A stretch of 64,000 nucleotides of DNA, taken from positions 271,042-335,041 of the forward strand of contig NZ_JAKIKT010000006.1 of the NCBI RefSeq assembly GCF_023349125.1, given 5' to 3'. Shown one piece after another: positions 31,310-41,134 of this stretch; within the stretch, counting starts at the first letter, position 1; each line of letters begins with the position of its first letter. The notes beneath the pieces are model-generated. The model was not told the DNA's origin and did no database searches. It saw only the letters and a list, made by a program, of their open reading frames with translations. The DNA comes from Shewanella corallii. GTDB taxonomy: Bacteria; Pseudomonadota; Gammaproteobacteria; Enterobacterales; Shewanellaceae. The position numbers and the translations under genes are program-made.

Positions 31310-32719
31310 TTACAGGCTGTAGTACATTTCGAATTCCAGTGGGTGAGTAGTACGGCTCACACGCTCGGCTTCAGCAGTCTTCAGGGCGATGTAAGAATCG
31401 ATGAAGTCATCGCTGAATACGCCACCCTTGGTCAGGAACTCACGGTCTGCATCCAGTGCAGCCAGTGCCACTTCCAGAGATTCAGCAACAGTTGGGATCT
31501 CAGCTGCTTCTTCTGCTGGCAGGTCATACAGATCCTTGTCCATAGCTTCGCCCGGATGGATCTTGTTCTGAATACCGTCCAGACCAGCCATCAGCAGAGC
31601 CGCAAAGCCCAAGTATGGGTTTGCAGTTGGGTCTGGGAAGCGAGTCTCGATACGACGAGCCTTGGCGCTTGGTACAACCGGGATACGGATTGAAGCGCTG
31701 CGGTTACGGGCAGAGTAAGCCAGCATAACAGGTGCTTCGAAGTGCGGTACCAGACGCTTGTAAGAGTTGGTGCTTGGGTTGGTGAAAGCGTTCAGGGCAC
31801 GGGCGTGCTTGATGATACCGCCAATGTAGTACAGAGCAGTTTCAGACAGGCCGCCGTACTTGTCACCGGCAAACAGGTTAACGCCATCTTTGGCCAGAGA
31901 CTGGTGAACGTGCATACCGCTGCCGTTGTCGCCAACGATTGGCTTAGGCATAAAGGTGGCTGTCTTACCGTAAGCGTGTGCCATGTTATGCACCACGTAC
32001 TTCAGGATCTGAATTTCATCAGCCTTCTTGGTCAGAGTGTTAAAGCGAGTCGCGATTTCGTTCTGACCGGCAGTGGCTACTTCGTGGTGATGAGCTTCAA
32101 CAACCTGTCCCATCTCTTCCAGTACCAGACACATGGCAGAGCGCAGATCCTGAGAAGAATCAACCGGAGCAACCGGGAAGTAACCGCCTTTAACCATAGG
32201 ACGGTGACCTGTGTTGCCATCTTCATAAGAGGTGCCTGAGTTCCATGCGGCTTCACGGGCATCAATCTTCACGAAAGTACCGCTCATATCGGTACCGAAA
32301 CGTACGTCGTCAAACAGGAAGAACTCTGGCTCAGGACCGATCAGTACAGTGTCTGCAATGCCGGTACTGCGCATAAACTCTTCAGCAGCCTTGGCGATAG
32401 AGCGAGGGTCGCGGTTGTAGCCCTGCATAGTGCCTGGCTCAAGGATGTCACAACGGATCAGCGCAGTGGTTTCTTCAGTAAATGGGTCCAGCAGGAAAGT
32501 GCTTGGGTCTGGCATCAGCACCATGTCTGATTCGTTGATGCCTTTCCAACCCTGGATGGAGGAGCCGTCAAACATTTTACCTTCTTCAAAGAAGTCAGCG
32601 TCTACCTGATGGGTAGGGATAGAAACGTGCTGCTCTTTACCTTTGGTATCGGTAAAACGTAGGTCTACAAATTTTACTTCGTTTTCAGCCAGTTGTTGTA
32701 AAACTGCTTCGTATGACAT
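31310..32719 (-). CDS. glnA: glutamine synthetase type I
   Basis: 469 aa, the usual length of the adenylylated GSI-beta form. It makes glutamine from glutamate, ammonia and ATP. Visible motifs are the latch [12 protein letters not shown] (about 50), the metal-binding [10 protein letters not shown] (about 130), the ATP-site [11 protein letters not shown] (about 265), NRSASIRIP, and the adenylylation tyrosine in [10 protein letters not shown] (about 398). The upstream region has a sigma54 promoter and NtrC sites, consistent with induction under nitrogen limitation. ntrBC is not in the same operon. Confidence 0.98.
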   Translation of the reverse strand: MSYEAVLQQLAENEVKFVDLRFTDTKGKEQHVSIPTHQVDADFFEEGKMFDGSSIQGWKGINESDMVLMPDPSTFLLDPFTEETTALIRCDILEPGTMQGYNRDPRSIAKAAEEFMRSTGIADTVLIGPEPEFFLFDDVRFGTDMSGTFVKIDAREAAWNSGTSYEDGNTGHRPMVKGGYFPVAPVDSSQDLRSAMCLVLEEMGQVVEAHHHEVATAGQNEIATRFNTLTKKADEIQILKYVVHNMAHAYGKTATFMPKPIVGDNGSGMHVHQSLAKDGVNLFAGDKYGGLSETALYYIGGIIKHARALNAFTNPSTNSYKRLVPHFEAPVMLAYSARNRSASIRIPVVPSAKARRIETRFPDPTANPYLGFAALLMAGLDGIQNKIHPGEAMDKDLYDLPAEEAAEIPTVAESLEVALAALDADREFLTKGGVFSDDFIDSYIALKTAEAERVSRTTHPLEFEMYYSL

Positions 32720-32824
32720 GCTAAGCCTCCGCTGGAATAAAGGTAGGGTACCTTCAAATCAAATTAGTATGCTGTGTAGGGCACCAGCTTATCTATGCTG
32801 GCTTATCTCAATCTTGCCAACCAT

Positions 32825-32843
32825 ATTGCCAGACTTGTGCCAA
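32825..32843 (-). promoter_or_regulatory. glnA: sigma54 promoter of glnA
   Basis: Read on the minus strand, TTGGCACAAGTCTGGCAAT has the invariant GG and GC 10 bases apart and matches TTGGCAC-N5-TTGC except for one base. It lies about 105 bp before the glnA start, with NtrC sites upstream. Confidence 0.8.
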
Positions 32844-32905
32844 AAGTATAACTCATTGATATTAAAGTTTTATGTGATTTGTGATGCACCAATAAGTCTC
32901 TATAT

Positions 32906-32922
32906 TGCACCAGTATAGTGCA
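32906..32922 (-). promoter_or_regulatory. NtrC enhancer site 1 of glnA
   Basis: TGCACCAGTATAGTGCA matches TGCACC-N5-GGTGCA with one mismatch, about 70 bp upstream of the sigma54 promoter. Confidence 0.75.
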
Positions 32923-32956
32923 TGCTGTGGATCTTTGTGGTGCATTTAATCCAGGC

Positions 32957-32973
32957 TGAACCAATCTGGTGCG
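32957..32973 (-). promoter_or_regulatory. NtrC enhancer site 2 of glnA (weaker)
   Basis: TGAACCAATCTGGTGCG matches the NtrC consensus with two mismatches. It starts 51 bp from site 1, near five helical turns, as expected for cooperative enhancer binding. Confidence 0.6.
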
Positions 32974-33283
32974 GTTACGTTAAGTCAGCGTGTAAGCAGT
33001 GCAAACCAAGCGGGTTTAGGTCGGCATTATCTGTTCGCTCGAATCAGTCTTTGTGGGCTGGTGCTCTGTGTCTGGCAACAAGAATGAAAGTCGGTTAATA
33101 AATGCACAATTGAAATGTGCAAAAAATAATCCTGTGCGACAATGCGCTGGTGGAGTAGAATAGCCCACTTTTTACGTACGGTTGTGGCCCAATTGTGGCG
33201 GCATCCGCAAGCTCTTTTGTCCTGATGCGCATAGGGCGTGTCCTAGGCAAATTCCAATTTAATGATGGTATAGAGGTTTATCC

Positions 33284-35095
33284 GTGCTGGAAAAATTAAG
33301 AAACATCGCGATTATCGCGCACGTTGACCATGGTAAGACTACCCTGGTTGACAAGCTGCTGGCTCAGTCAGGTACCCTGGCAACCCGTGGCGAAGCGACT
33401 GAGCGGGTGATGGACTCCAACGATCTGGAAAAAGAACGTGGTATCACGATTCTGGCCAAAAACACCGCCATCAAGTGGAACGACTACCGTATCAACATCG
33501 TAGATACTCCTGGACACGCTGACTTCGGTGGTGAAGTAGAGCGCGTTCTGTCTATGGTTGACTCTGTACTGCTGCTGGTTGATGCCCAGGACGGTCCAAT
33601 GCCACAGACTCGCTTCGTAACCCAGAAGGCATTTGCCCAGGGTCTGAAGCCTATTGTTGTTATCAACAAAATCGATCGTCCAGGCGCACGTCCTGACTGG
33701 GTAATTGATCAGGTATTCGATCTGTTCGACAACCTGGGTGCTACCGATGAGCAGCTGGACTTCCCAATCGTTTACGCTTCTGCTCTGAACGGTTTTGCTT
33801 CTCTGGATCCAGATGAGCAAAGTGAAGATATGACTCCACTGTTCCAGACCATCGTTGATCAGGTATCTCCACCAGATGCTGACGCTGATGGCGGTTTCCA
33901 GATGCAGATCTCTCAGCTGGACTACAACTCTTACGTGGGTGTTATCGGTGTTGGCCGTATCAAGCGTGGTAGCGTGAAGACCAACCAGCAGGTGACTGTT
34001 GTTGGTGCTGACGGCAAGACCCGTAACGGTAAAGTTGGCCAGGTACTGGGCTACATGGGTCTGGATCGTCACGAAGTTGATATGGCGCAAGCCGGTGACA
34101 TCGTGGCTATTACCGGTCTGGGTGAGCTGAAGATCTCTGACACCATCTGTGCTGTTGGTGCTGTAGAAGCTCTGCCTCCACTGACTGTTGATGAGCCAAC
34201 CATGACCATGACCTTCCAGGTGAACACTTCTCCGTTCGCTGGTAAAGAAGGTAAGTACGTGACTTCACGTAATATTCTGGAGCGTCTGGAGCAGGAACTG
34301 GTTCACAACGTAGCACTGCGCGTTGAAGAAACAGAAAGCCCTGATCGTTTCCGTGTATCCGGTCGTGGTGAACTGCACCTGTCTATCCTGATCGAAAACA
34401 TGCGTCGTGAAGGTTATGAGCTGGCCGTATCCCGTCCAGAAGTCATCATCAAGGATATCGATGGCGAGAAGTGCGAGCCATACGAAACGCTGACTGTTGA
34501 CGTTGAAGAAGAGCACCAGGGTGGTGTGATTGAGCGTCTGGGTACCCGTAAGGCTGACATGAAAGATATGCAGCTGGATGGTAAAGGTCGTGTACGTATC
34601 GACTTCATCATCCCTAGCCGTGGCTTGATCGGTTTCCAGACTGAGTTCATGACTGCGACTTCCGGTACCGGTCTGATGTATCACAGCTTCGACCACTACG
34701 GTCCATTCAAGGGCGGTGACATTGGTCAGCGTACCAACGGTGTACTGATCTCCAACGCAACCGGTAAGGCACTGACCTTCGCACTGTACGGTCTGCAGGA
34801 TCGTGGTCGTCTGATGATTGGTCACGCGACTGAAGTATACGAAGGTCAGGTAATCGGTATCCACAGCCGTTCAAACGACCTGACTGTAAACTGTCTGAAA
34901 GGTAAGCAGCTGACCAACATGCGTGCTTCCGGTACCGACGAAGCTCAGGTGCTGACTCCACCAATTCTTATGACTCTGGAGCAGGCTCTGGAGTTCATCG
35001 ATGATGACGAACTGGTAGAAGTAACGCCTAAGAGCATCCGTGTTCGTAAGCGTCACCTGACTGAAAACGACCGTAAGCGTGCTTCTCGCGCTTAA
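33284..35095 (+). CDS. typA: ribosome-associated GTPase TypA/BipA
   Basis: 603 aa from a GTG at 33284, matching the usual family N-terminus ([20 protein letters not shown]). G-domain motifs are G1 [10 protein letters not shown]2 RGITI, G3 DTPGH and G4 NKID; beta-barrel, EF-G-like domains III and V and the TypA-specific C-terminal domain ([13 protein letters not shown]) follow. It helps 50S assembly and translation at low temperature or under stress. Codon use is strongly biased towards preferred codons, which suggests high expression. Divergent from glnA, as in E. coli. Confidence 0.98.
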   Translation: MLEKLRNIAIIAHVDHGKTTLVDKLLAQSGTLATRGEATERVMDSNDLEKERGITILAKNTAIKWNDYRINIVDTPGHADFGGEVERVLSMVDSVLLLVDAQDGPMPQTRFVTQKAFAQGLKPIVVINKIDRPGARPDWVIDQVFDLFDNLGATDEQLDFPIVYASALNGFASLDPDEQSEDMTPLFQTIVDQVSPPDADADGGFQMQISQLDYNSYVGVIGVGRIKRGSVKTNQQVTVVGADGKTRNGKVGQVLGYMGLDRHEVDMAQAGDIVAITGLGELKISDTICAVGAVEALPPLTVDEPTMTMTFQVNTSPFAGKEGKYVTSRNILERLEQELVHNVALRVEETESPDRFRVSGRGELHLSILIENMRREGYELAVSRPEVIIKDIDGEKCEPYETLTVDVEEEHQGGVIERLGTRKADMKDMQLDGKGRVRIDFIIPSRGLIGFQTEFMTATSGTGLMYHSFDHYGPFKGGDIGQRTNGVLISNATGKALTFALYGLQDRGRLMIGHATEVYEGQVIGIHSRSNDLTVNCLKGKQLTNMRASGTDEAQVLTPPILMTLEQALEFIDDDELVEVTPKSIRVRKRHLTENDRKRASRA

Positions 35096-35137
35096 TCTTC
35101 CCGGAAGATAGTGTCTGGCAGTGATTGAGCTGCCAAT

Positions 35138-35167
35138 AAAAAACCCGCTGATGCAGCGGGTTTTTTT
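35138..35167. terminator. bidirectional terminator after typA
   Basis: AAACCCGCTG-atg-CAGCGGGTTT is flanked by A and T runs on both sides, between convergent typA and the polyferredoxin gene. Confidence 0.9.
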
Positions 35168-35174
35168 ATGTCTG

Positions 35175-36458
35175 TCAGATACCTATCTTGTCCAGGTGCT
35201 GCATCAGATACAGGCGCATGGCCTCCGGAGTCTGGCTCTCCCAGTAACCCAGCAGGTATGCCAGCATGGGCAGGGCAAAGAGTATGATCAACAGGGTAAT
35301 GGCCAGGCCTCTGTGGGACAGTCTTTTGCCATTGGCCAGGCCCAGCGCCAGCGCTTCTTTACGAGGGCATGCCGCTACACAGCGCAGACATGCCTGGCAC
35401 TCATCACTGTGTACCGTGGTTAACTCATCGACTTTGATTCCAGCAGGGCAGGCACGGGTACACTTGCTGCAGGGGGTGCCCTTGGCTACCTTGACACACT
35501 CTTGCGGGTTGCGGCGGATCTTCAATGGGCTGGCCAGACTCAGTAAACCCAGCGCAGCACCATAGGGGCACAAATAACGACAGAAGGCCTGCTTGCGCCA
35601 GGCTGCCAACAGCAGAATCACGGCGAAACAGATCAGGGTAATTGTGCCGGGAGAAGTGAAGAAAGTGGCCATTTTAAGGTCAGCGACTTTGTGATACTCC
35701 CCGCCCAGATAATGGGGCAGCATTTGTGCCGGCATACCGATAACCACGTACAGCAAAAAGGCCAGCAGCAGGTATTTGATCATTCTCAAAGGCCAGTCCA
35801 GCCATGCCGGAGGGTTGTATTCGCCGGGGATCAAACGGGTTCTGAGTTTGTACAAATACTCGCCAGCCAATCCCAGAGGGCAGGCCCAACCGCAAAATGC
35901 GCGCTTGCACAGCAGGCCGGTCAGGAGTACTGCGGCCAGCATCACCACTGCGGCAGGGTGCTGGATATCGAAGTAACCAAATTGAGTGATAGCCCTGAGT
36001 TCTATGCCACCGGCAATCGGCAGGAATGCATCCAGCACATTTGGCCTCAGCATGACGCCAGTGTCACCGTAGTGCGCCAGTAGCAGATGGTAAACAGTGT
36101 AGTGAATGGCAGTCAGCAATATTGACAGTGCCAGTAGGTGCTGTAACCAATACCTGAGGGGGTTGATGCGAATTTCACTGACGAACAGTTCAGGCTTGGC
36201 AAACTTAAGTGCCATCAGGCTCAGGGAAGCCAGCAGCAGGCCAAGCAAAAGCATCGGACTCATGGATACCGCAACGGCAGCAACCAGAGTGCTTGTGGCG
36301 ACTAAAGCGCCGTATTGATGGCCTCCCCAGAACAACTGACTGGCGATATAAACCAGCGCCAGCATCAGGGTAAAAGATTCTATCAGAGTCATGGCAGAAC
36401 AGATGAAAAGCGGATAATGCCATTGTGACGCTGAAAACCGCTGAAGGTTTTTTCCCAT
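35175..36458 (-). CDS. membrane polyferredoxin, NapH/CcoG-like 4Fe-4S protein
   Basis: 427 aa if started at the ATG at 36458 (MGKNLQRFSASQWHYP); the frame is open to 36575 and neither start has a clear Shine-Dalgarno. About eight membrane helices carry two NapH-type motifs, CKRAFCGWACPLG (about 185) and CRYLCPYG (about 290). A soluble ferredoxin part with two 4Fe-4S sets follows, CSKCTRACPAG and CQACLRCVAACP. Such proteins pass electrons from quinol or flavoprotein to periplasmic or membrane acceptors (NapH, NosR, YccM, CcoG). The partner is not evident, as neighbours are unrelated. Confidence 0.82.
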   Translation of the reverse strand: MGKNLQRFSASQWHYPLFICSAMTLIESFTLMLALVYIASQLFWGGHQYGALVATSTLVAAVAVSMSPMLLLGLLLASLSLMALKFAKPELFVSEIRINPLRYWLQHLLALSILLTAIHYTVYHLLLAHYGDTGVMLRPNVLDAFLPIAGGIELRAITQFGYFDIQHPAAVVMLAAVLLTGLLCKRAFCGWACPLGLAGEYLYKLRTRLIPGEYNPPAWLDWPLRMIKYLLLAFLLYVVIGMPAQMLPHYLGGEYHKVADLKMATFFTSPGTITLICFAVILLLAAWRKQAFCRYLCPYGAALGLLSLASPLKIRRNPQECVKVAKGTPCSKCTRACPAGIKVDELTTVHSDECQACLRCVAACPRKEALALGLANGKRLSHRGLAITLLIILFALPMLAYLLGYWESQTPEAMRLYLMQHLDKIGI

Positions 36459-36599
36459 TGGGGGATTTGTGGCGAGGATCTTGTTTTGGAAAGGAATTCT
36501 GCGTGAAATTAGATCAAAGTACAGGTAGTGGTTATTTTTGCGGCACAGATTTGAGTTTAACAGCAGCAGGGCCATCCAGGTTGGCCCCGCTGTGATTTG

Positions 36600-37250
36600 T
36601 CAGGAGCCAGAGTCCAAAGTGGAGATAAACTTATTGGACTCGTCGATTGAGCGATTCATCTCTTTTATCAGCCCTGAAATATCTGTCTGCAGGCTGGCGA
36701 ATTCACCTTTAATTGCGCCAATGGCCTGAGCATTCAGGTTGTGCTTGAGGTACAGCATATTGTCCTTCATGGCGGTCAGTACAGGTTCCATGCGTGCTTC
36801 TGAACGGCGCATTGTTCGGACAAGCTGTTCGTAGTTGCGACGGGTATCCCTGAGTTTCCCTTCGCTGGCACGGCGCAGGCTGGCCTTGCTGATTTGGCCA
36901 ATTTCGTCCTGCCACTCATCAAACAGGGCTTCAGCTACGTCTTCGACTTTGTTGATACGGCTGGTGACATCATCTGCGGCAGCCCGGGCAGATTCATACT
37001 CATCTGTGGCCTTCTCATAGGCGGTCTGCAGATCGCCTCCATCATGGTTAAGCAGAGCCTGCATCTCCTCCAACGCCGAGTTGAATTGCTCCTTGGCTTC
37101 CTCCTGGGATTCCTTGGCGGCTTCGACGCGGTCAACCATGATGTCACGCTTGTGGTAACCCACTTTCTCCATGGCGCTGTAGTAGGCGCTTTGGCACCCA
37201 GAAATCAGCAGGGCTGCTGACAAAAACATCATTGACACTGGTTTTTTCAT
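36600..37250 (-). CDS. DUF2959 lipoprotein
   Basis: 216 aa from the ATG at 37250 (MKKPVSMMFLSAALLISGC). The lipobox LISGC places an acylated Cys near residue 19. The remainder is long, charged and helical with heptad-like repeats (EAAKESQEEAKEQFNSALEE, DDVTSRINKVEDVAEALFD, SLQTDISGLIKEMNRSID), a coiled coil in the periplasm. The opening SAYYSAMEKVGYHKRDIMVDRV is the DUF2959 signature. Function is unknown. Directly preceded on the same strand by a small membrane-protein gene (4-bp gap), probably cotranscribed. Confidence 0.85.
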   Translation of the reverse strand: MKKPVSMMFLSAALLISGCQSAYYSAMEKVGYHKRDIMVDRVEAAKESQEEAKEQFNSALEEMQALLNHDGGDLQTAYEKATDEYESARAAADDVTSRINKVEDVAEALFDEWQDEIGQISKASLRRASEGKLRDTRRNYEQLVRTMRRSEARMEPVLTAMKDNMLYLKHNLNAQAIGAIKGEFASLQTDISGLIKEMNRSIDESNKFISTLDSGS

Positions 37251-37254
37251 TGTT

Positions 37255-37479
37255 TCAGTCCTGAGGTTTATAACGGGCGGCATCGATAATGCTCCACAGG
37301 TGGGCGATACCGCCAATAATGGCAGGCAATATCAGCCACCACAGCGCGTAACCGCCAAAGGCGAATGCACAGAATAGCAGTGCAGGTAGAATTCTTCCCT
37401 GAACCAACTGTCCCAGGCCTGGGATAAAAAAGCTGGCGATTGCCGCAATGACGTTACCGGCAGATCCTTGTTGTGACAT
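37255..37479 (-). CDS. small inner-membrane protein (TM2-like)
   Basis: 74 aa from the ATG at 37479 (MSQQGSAGNVIAAI), with GAGGA about 9 bases upstream; a start nine codons earlier is possible. Hydrophobic hairpin: FFIPGLGQLVQGRILPALLF, then a second helix YALWWLILPAIIGGIAHLW, ending SIIDAARYKPQD. The PGLGQLVQGR turn resembles TM2-type small membrane proteins. Function unknown; followed 4 bp later by the DUF2959 lipoprotein gene. Confidence 0.75.
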   Translation of the reverse strand: MSQQGSAGNVIAAIASFFIPGLGQLVQGRILPALLFCAFAFGGYALWWLILPAIIGGIAHLWSIIDAARYKPQD

Positions 37480-37610
37480 GGATAGTGTCCTCACACTTGT
37501 AAACAAGCTGTTGTGGGTTGTATGGTACGAAGATATCCCCCCTGAAGCTAACGAATCAAGACAAAGTCGTGAAAAACAAGATAGATATCCATTACCTCAA
37601 AGGTGTGGCC

Positions 37611-38453
37611 ATGACCTGCTGGCAGTTTATTTTGCATCTGAAAAAGCGTCTGGCCGAGGATCAAATTAATATCAGAGCGGGCCATCTGGCCTATGTCACT
37701 CTGTTGTCTCTGGTCCCTATGGTCGCCGTTACCATGTCCATGCTGTCTGCTTTTCCTGTATTTAAAGGGATACGCAGTGAAATTGAGGGCTTTGTCTACA
37801 ATAACTTCCTGCCTGCGGCCGGCGACACGGTTCAGCAGTATATCAACCAGTTTGTCGGCAACGCCTCAAAGGGCACCGCTGTGGGTATTGCGGCCTTGAT
37901 GGTGGTTGCCATCATGTTGATATCAGCCATTGATCAGGCTTTGAACAAGATCTGGCGGGTCAGGGAGAAGCGCCGCATGGTGGTGTCTTTCTCCATGTAC
38001 TGGATGGTGCTTACTCTGGGGCCAGTGTTGATGGGGGCCAGCCTGGTGGCGACTTCGTATGTGGTATCACTGCAGATATTCCATGACGCCAATCTGTCAG
38101 GGCTGGTATCTTTGGTGGTGGAGCGTTTGCCTTTGTTGTTCTCTATTGCGGCGTTTATGTTGCTCTATACCGTAGTGCCCAACATCCAGGTCAGGTTCTG
38201 GCATGCCTTGCTGGGCGCAATTATTGCGGCTCTGTTGTTTGAATTGACCAAGCGTGGCTTTGCCTTATATCTGACGCAATTCCCAAGTTATGAGGCTATC
38301 TATGGGGCTCTGGCAACTATCCCTATTTTGTTTGTGTGGGTGTATCTATCATGGATAGTGGTGTTGTTGGGAGCTGTTATTACCGCTGCAATACCGGAAT
38401 TTGAACATCAATTGAGCCAGAGCAGGGAGCCGTCTCAGCAGGATGCAAAATAA
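37611..38453 (+). CDS. yihY: YihY/BrkB-family inner-membrane protein
   Basis: 280 aa from the ATG at 37611, which has AAAGG seven bases upstream; an in-frame ATG at 37518 and a GTG at 37569 are alternatives giving 311 and 294 aa (family about 290). Six hydrophobic helices. Conserved blocks are [50 protein letters not shown] and [23 protein letters not shown]. Once called ribonuclease BN by mistake; true function unknown, with roles in serum resistance suggested for BrkB. The 3' end overlaps pip by 11 bp. Confidence 0.9.
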   Translation: MTCWQFILHLKKRLAEDQINIRAGHLAYVTLLSLVPMVAVTMSMLSAFPVFKGIRSEIEGFVYNNFLPAAGDTVQQYINQFVGNASKGTAVGIAALMVVAIMLISAIDQALNKIWRVREKRRMVVSFSMYWMVLTLGPVLMGASLVATSYVVSLQIFHDANLSGLVSLVVERLPLLFSIAAFMLLYTVVPNIQVRFWHALLGAIIAALLFELTKRGFALYLTQFPSYEAIYGALATIPILFVWVYLSWIVVLLGAVITAAIPEFEHQLSQSREPSQQDAK

Positions 38454-39360
38454 GCTTTTCAGCAAGGAGTGGTTACCGGTCAGTGATGGCCACTCATTGC
38501 ATTTGGCCAGGTATGGCCATCCAGAGGGCAAGCCGGTTTTATGTTTGCACGGCGGCCCGGGTACCGGCTGTCTTCCCGGAGATCTTGCCGTATGGGGAGA
38601 ACAAAAGTGGCAGGTGATTATGATGGATCAGCGTGGTGCTGGTTTGTCAAAGCCTTGGGCGTCGACGGACAATAATGACTTTTCCCATCTATTACAGGAC
38701 ATTGAAGCTGTCAGACACCATTTTGGCTTTGATTCCTGGCATCTGGCCGGTGGCTCATTTGGGGCGACACTCGGACTCTTGTATGCTGCCCTTTATCCTG
38801 AGCGCGTGGAAAAAGGCCTTTTTTGGGGGCTGTTTATCCCATCGGCCGCCGGAGTCAATTGGCTTTATGGTGAGTCAGGTGCAGCACTGTTATTTCCTGA
38901 TGCTTACCACAGATTTTCTGACAGGTTGCAGCCGAGATTAAGGGAGCTGCTTGTCAACTTTTCAGCAGAATTACAAAGCGCCGACGAATCTATACGGGAT
39001 GCAGCATTGCGACGCTGGATTGGCTGGGAGTCTGAATTGGCGATGCCGGGTAGTCGGGGGCACTGGGAGTCTACCGGCAGAGCCCAGGCGATGGCGGCTA
39101 TTCAGTTGCACTATGCCATGAATGATTATTTTGATGGTGCTGAGCGATGGCAGCAGATGTTGGCTGAACTCAAGGTGCCGTGTTGGATATTACAGGGCGA
39201 AAATGACTGGGTTAGCCCAACAACCATGTTGCGGCGGGCATTGGAGCCCGGGCCGGATTGTCTCAGTCTGGAAGTGGTACCGGCAGCACATCACTCTTTG
39301 GCTGACCCGCGCATGTTCAGAGCTGTGCACCGTGCGGTGGCGACCCTCTATCAAGAGTAG
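38443..39360 (+). CDS. pip: prolyl aminopeptidase (proline iminopeptidase), alpha/beta hydrolase S33
   Basis: 305 aa, cytoplasmic. It releases N-terminal proline from peptides. The oxyanion segment is HGGPGTG (about 36), [11 protein letters not shown] is the S33 signature (about 66), the nucleophile Ser is in [12 protein letters not shown] (about 107), the acid is Asp in [10 protein letters not shown] and the base is His in [10 protein letters not shown]. It overlaps yihY by 11 bp and precedes dtd and a thioesterase gene, forming a probable operon conserved in Shewanella. Confidence 0.9.
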   Translation: MQNKLFSKEWLPVSDGHSLHLARYGHPEGKPVLCLHGGPGTGCLPGDLAVWGEQKWQVIMMDQRGAGLSKPWASTDNNDFSHLLQDIEAVRHHFGFDSWHLAGGSFGATLGLLYAALYPERVEKGLFWGLFIPSAAGVNWLYGESGAALLFPDAYHRFSDRLQPRLRELLVNFSAELQSADESIRDAALRRWIGWESELAMPGSRGHWESTGRAQAMAAIQLHYAMNDYFDGAERWQQMLAELKVPCWILQGENDWVSPTTMLRRALEPGPDCLSLEVVPAAHHSLADPRMFRAVHRAVATLYQE

Positions 39361-39416
39361 ACTTGTAGCCTGACAGATCAGTATGATTTGCCTTTCTCTT
39401 TGTTCAGGAAATTTAA

Positions 39417-39854
39417 GTGATCGCCTTAATTCAGCGGGTGTCCCGCGCCAGTGTAACTGTGGACAGCGAAATTACCGGAGCCATAGATAAGGGCTTGTTG
39501 GTTCTGCTTGGTGTGGAGCAGCAGGATGACCTTGAAAAAATGCAGAGGCTTGCTGACAAGGTGATGAAGTACAGGGTGTTCAGTGACGAGAACGGCAAGA
39601 TGAACCTGAATGTCAATCAGGCCGGTGGCAGCTTATTGGTGGTATCTCAATTTACGCTTGCAGCAGATACCAGCCGGGGGCTGCGTCCAAGTTTTTCCGG
39701 TGCCGGTACGCCGGATAAGGCCAAAGAGCTTTACCTGGCATTTGTTGAGTACTGCCGTGCTCAGGGCATGCGCACTGAAACCGGACGTTTTGCCGCTGAT
39801 ATGAAGGTCGAGCTGCTGAACGACGGACCCGTGACGTTCAATCTTCAGGTCTGA
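39417..39854 (+). CDS. dtd: D-aminoacyl-tRNA deacylase
   Basis: 145 aa from a GTG at 39417 with AGGAA upstream. Dtd hydrolyses D-aminoacyl- and glycyl-tRNA mischarges, acting as a chiral proofreader. Motifs: [16 protein letters not shown] at the N-terminus, [17 protein letters not shown] (active segment, about 77) and the C-terminal [11 protein letters not shown] with the Gly-cisPro that excludes L-amino acids. Length matches E. coli (145 aa). Confidence 0.97.
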   Translation: MIALIQRVSRASVTVDSEITGAIDKGLLVLLGVEQQDDLEKMQRLADKVMKYRVFSDENGKMNLNVNQAGGSLLVVSQFTLAADTSRGLRPSFSGAGTPDKAKELYLAFVEYCRAQGMRTETGRFAADMKVELLNDGPVTFNLQV

Positions 39855-39860
39855 CTGCGG

Positions 39861-40313
39861 GTGAAGAATATGGATGTTCAACCTTTGCTTCAGCGACTTC
39901 AGCAAACCTGGCACAACACGATTCCTGTCAGCCGATTTATGGAAATTGTTCCCCTGTCGGCTGATGATGGGGAGCTAAAGGTAGCTGCAGCCTTGCCGCC
40001 CAATCTTAATCTGCACCAGACCATGTTTGCAGGCAGTATCTATACCCTCTGCACCTTGACTGGATGGGGAGCTGTCTGGTTGGCGCAGGAGCTTGCCGGT
40101 GTCCAGGGAGATATTGTGCTTGGTACAGCAGATATACGCTATCTGGCGCCTGTAACCAAAGAGCCTGTCGCCTGTGTGACCTATTCAGATATTGAGCCTG
40201 ACTGTCTTGCGCTTGGCACTAAACTCAAGCAGACCCTGAGGGTAACGCTGTGGAGCGATGGTCGTGAATGCGCGATATTTGAGGGTACCTTCTTCAGTAT
40301 TCCCTGCGGCTAG
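39861..40313 (+). CDS. hotdog-fold thioesterase-like protein (YiiD C-terminal type)
   Basis: 150 aa from a GTG at 39861, or 147 aa from an ATG at 39870. A single hotdog domain: IPVSRFMEI (about 22), NLNLHQTMFAGSIYTLCTLTGWGAVWL (41-67) and GTADIRYLAPV. It corresponds to the C-terminal domain of E. coli YiiD (MadA), reported to decarboxylate malonyl-ACP to prime fatty-acid synthesis; here the acetyltransferase half is missing. It follows dtd by 6 bp. Confidence 0.82.
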   Translation: MKNMDVQPLLQRLQQTWHNTIPVSRFMEIVPLSADDGELKVAAALPPNLNLHQTMFAGSIYTLCTLTGWGAVWLAQELAGVQGDIVLGTADIRYLAPVTKEPVACVTYSDIEPDCLALGTKLKQTLRVTLWSDGRECAIFEGTFFSIPCG

Positions 40314-40770
40314 CTTGTTGTTGCGCAGATGTTTCTGTTAACATTCTCGCGGATTGTTTGCTCTATAGCAGATATCTGAATTCCAAGACTATTCCAAAGC
40401 TTTCTTTAACCGTTTCTGTACTCTGTTACAGATGGAACCTGCGCTCACTTCAGTGCTGCCAGTACTGGAGACGCCATTCGATGGAATAAGAGCTGCCAAT
40501 GGTGTGAGTATTGGCATTGGCAGGCGTAACTGCAGTGGATGCGGTTACGCCAAAGTATTTATGTGGGTGGTGAACTGGCCAGGGCAGGCATGAAACAGGC
40601 TGCTATTGAACTGGAAGCACTCATGGGGTGTTGATACTGGGTCAGCAGCCAAACCTGTTTCAGAGCCGTAAAAACCATCATCAACCCTGTTCATAGTTAG
40701 TGTTATATTAATTTTGAACTTTGGCTCTACACGCCGTCCGGAAAGCCGGGCGGCGTTTTTTCTTGGGGTG
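40314..40770. other. 457-bp region without a clear gene but with a strong plus-strand terminator
   Basis: No ORF above about 55 codons is convincing. A 53-codon frame from ATG near 40434 (MEPALTSVLPVLETPFDG) and an overlapping frame ending EALMGC could be remnants of a decayed gene. The stretch ends in an intrinsic terminator at 40732-40762, about 420 bp past the thioesterase stop. Either the pip-dtd operon has a long 3' UTR or a small RNA is encoded here. Confidence 0.45.
40732..40762 (+). terminator. intrinsic terminator
   Basis: CGCCGTCCG/CGGGCGGCG (one G-T pair) with a 6-base loop is followed by six T. It reads plus-strand, far from the nearest plus-strand gene end. Confidence 0.8.
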
Positions 40771-41085
40771 TCAGCCCAGGGTTTCCTTTAGCTGTGCAAG
40801 GGAGCCTCCATTAGCCAGCTGAGTAAAGCCCAGATCCCTAAGCTGGTTGATTCCCATTTGGGCGCGAATACCTTTGCCACAGTAGAGTACCAAAGGTGCC
40901 TTACAGTTCTGTTGCCGGGCCCAGTCTGCCAGCCTGTCCAGGGGGATATTGAGTGCCCCGGGGTAATGGTCTGCGGCGAATTCCGCTTCACCCCTGACAT
41001 CCAGAATCTGACATTTCTGACAGACCCATTCTCTGCATTGAGCCTTGGAGGCCAATTCGACTTCAACGGCTGGCATGGTTTGCAT
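40771..41085 (-). CDS. single-domain rhodanese-like sulfurtransferase
   Basis: 104 aa, no signal peptide, so cytoplasmic. The rhodanese fold shows ILDVRGEAEFAADHYPGALNIPL (27-49) and the active-site loop LVLYCGKGIRAQ with the persulfide-carrying Cys near residue 69. An extra CxxC-like pair near the N-terminus (WVCQKCQ) is unusual for single-domain rhodaneses and may be a second redox or metal site. The upstream palindrome at 41135-41154 may control it. Confidence 0.88.
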   Translation of the reverse strand: MQTMPAVEVELASKAQCREWVCQKCQILDVRGEAEFAADHYPGALNIPLDRLADWARQQNCKAPLVLYCGKGIRAQMGINQLRDLGFTQLANGGSLAQLKETLG

Positions 41086-41134
41086 AGTACGCTCCTTCGT
41101 GTGCGAGATCCCTGTGTGGATCTGTAATTATCAT

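Larger units (their letters stand above)
32720..33283. other. 564-bp divergent control region between glnA and typA
   Basis: The glnA half holds a sigma54 promoter (32825-32843), NtrC sites around 32906-32973 and further half-sites (GATGCACC near 32884, GGTGCA near 32939). The typA half is featureless apart from a possible -10, TAGAAT (33156-33161). No open frame is convincing. Confidence 0.7.

Noticed and set aside
34265..34864. 199-codon open frame antisense to typA (also 33368-34090)
   Set aside because: Strong codon bias in typA opens antisense frames; the translations are Thr/Val-rich without domain features.
36456..36575. FNR-type site before the polyferredoxin gene
   Set aside because: TTGATCTAATTTCA matches only one half of TTGAT-N4-ATCAA; the second half-site has too many mismatches.
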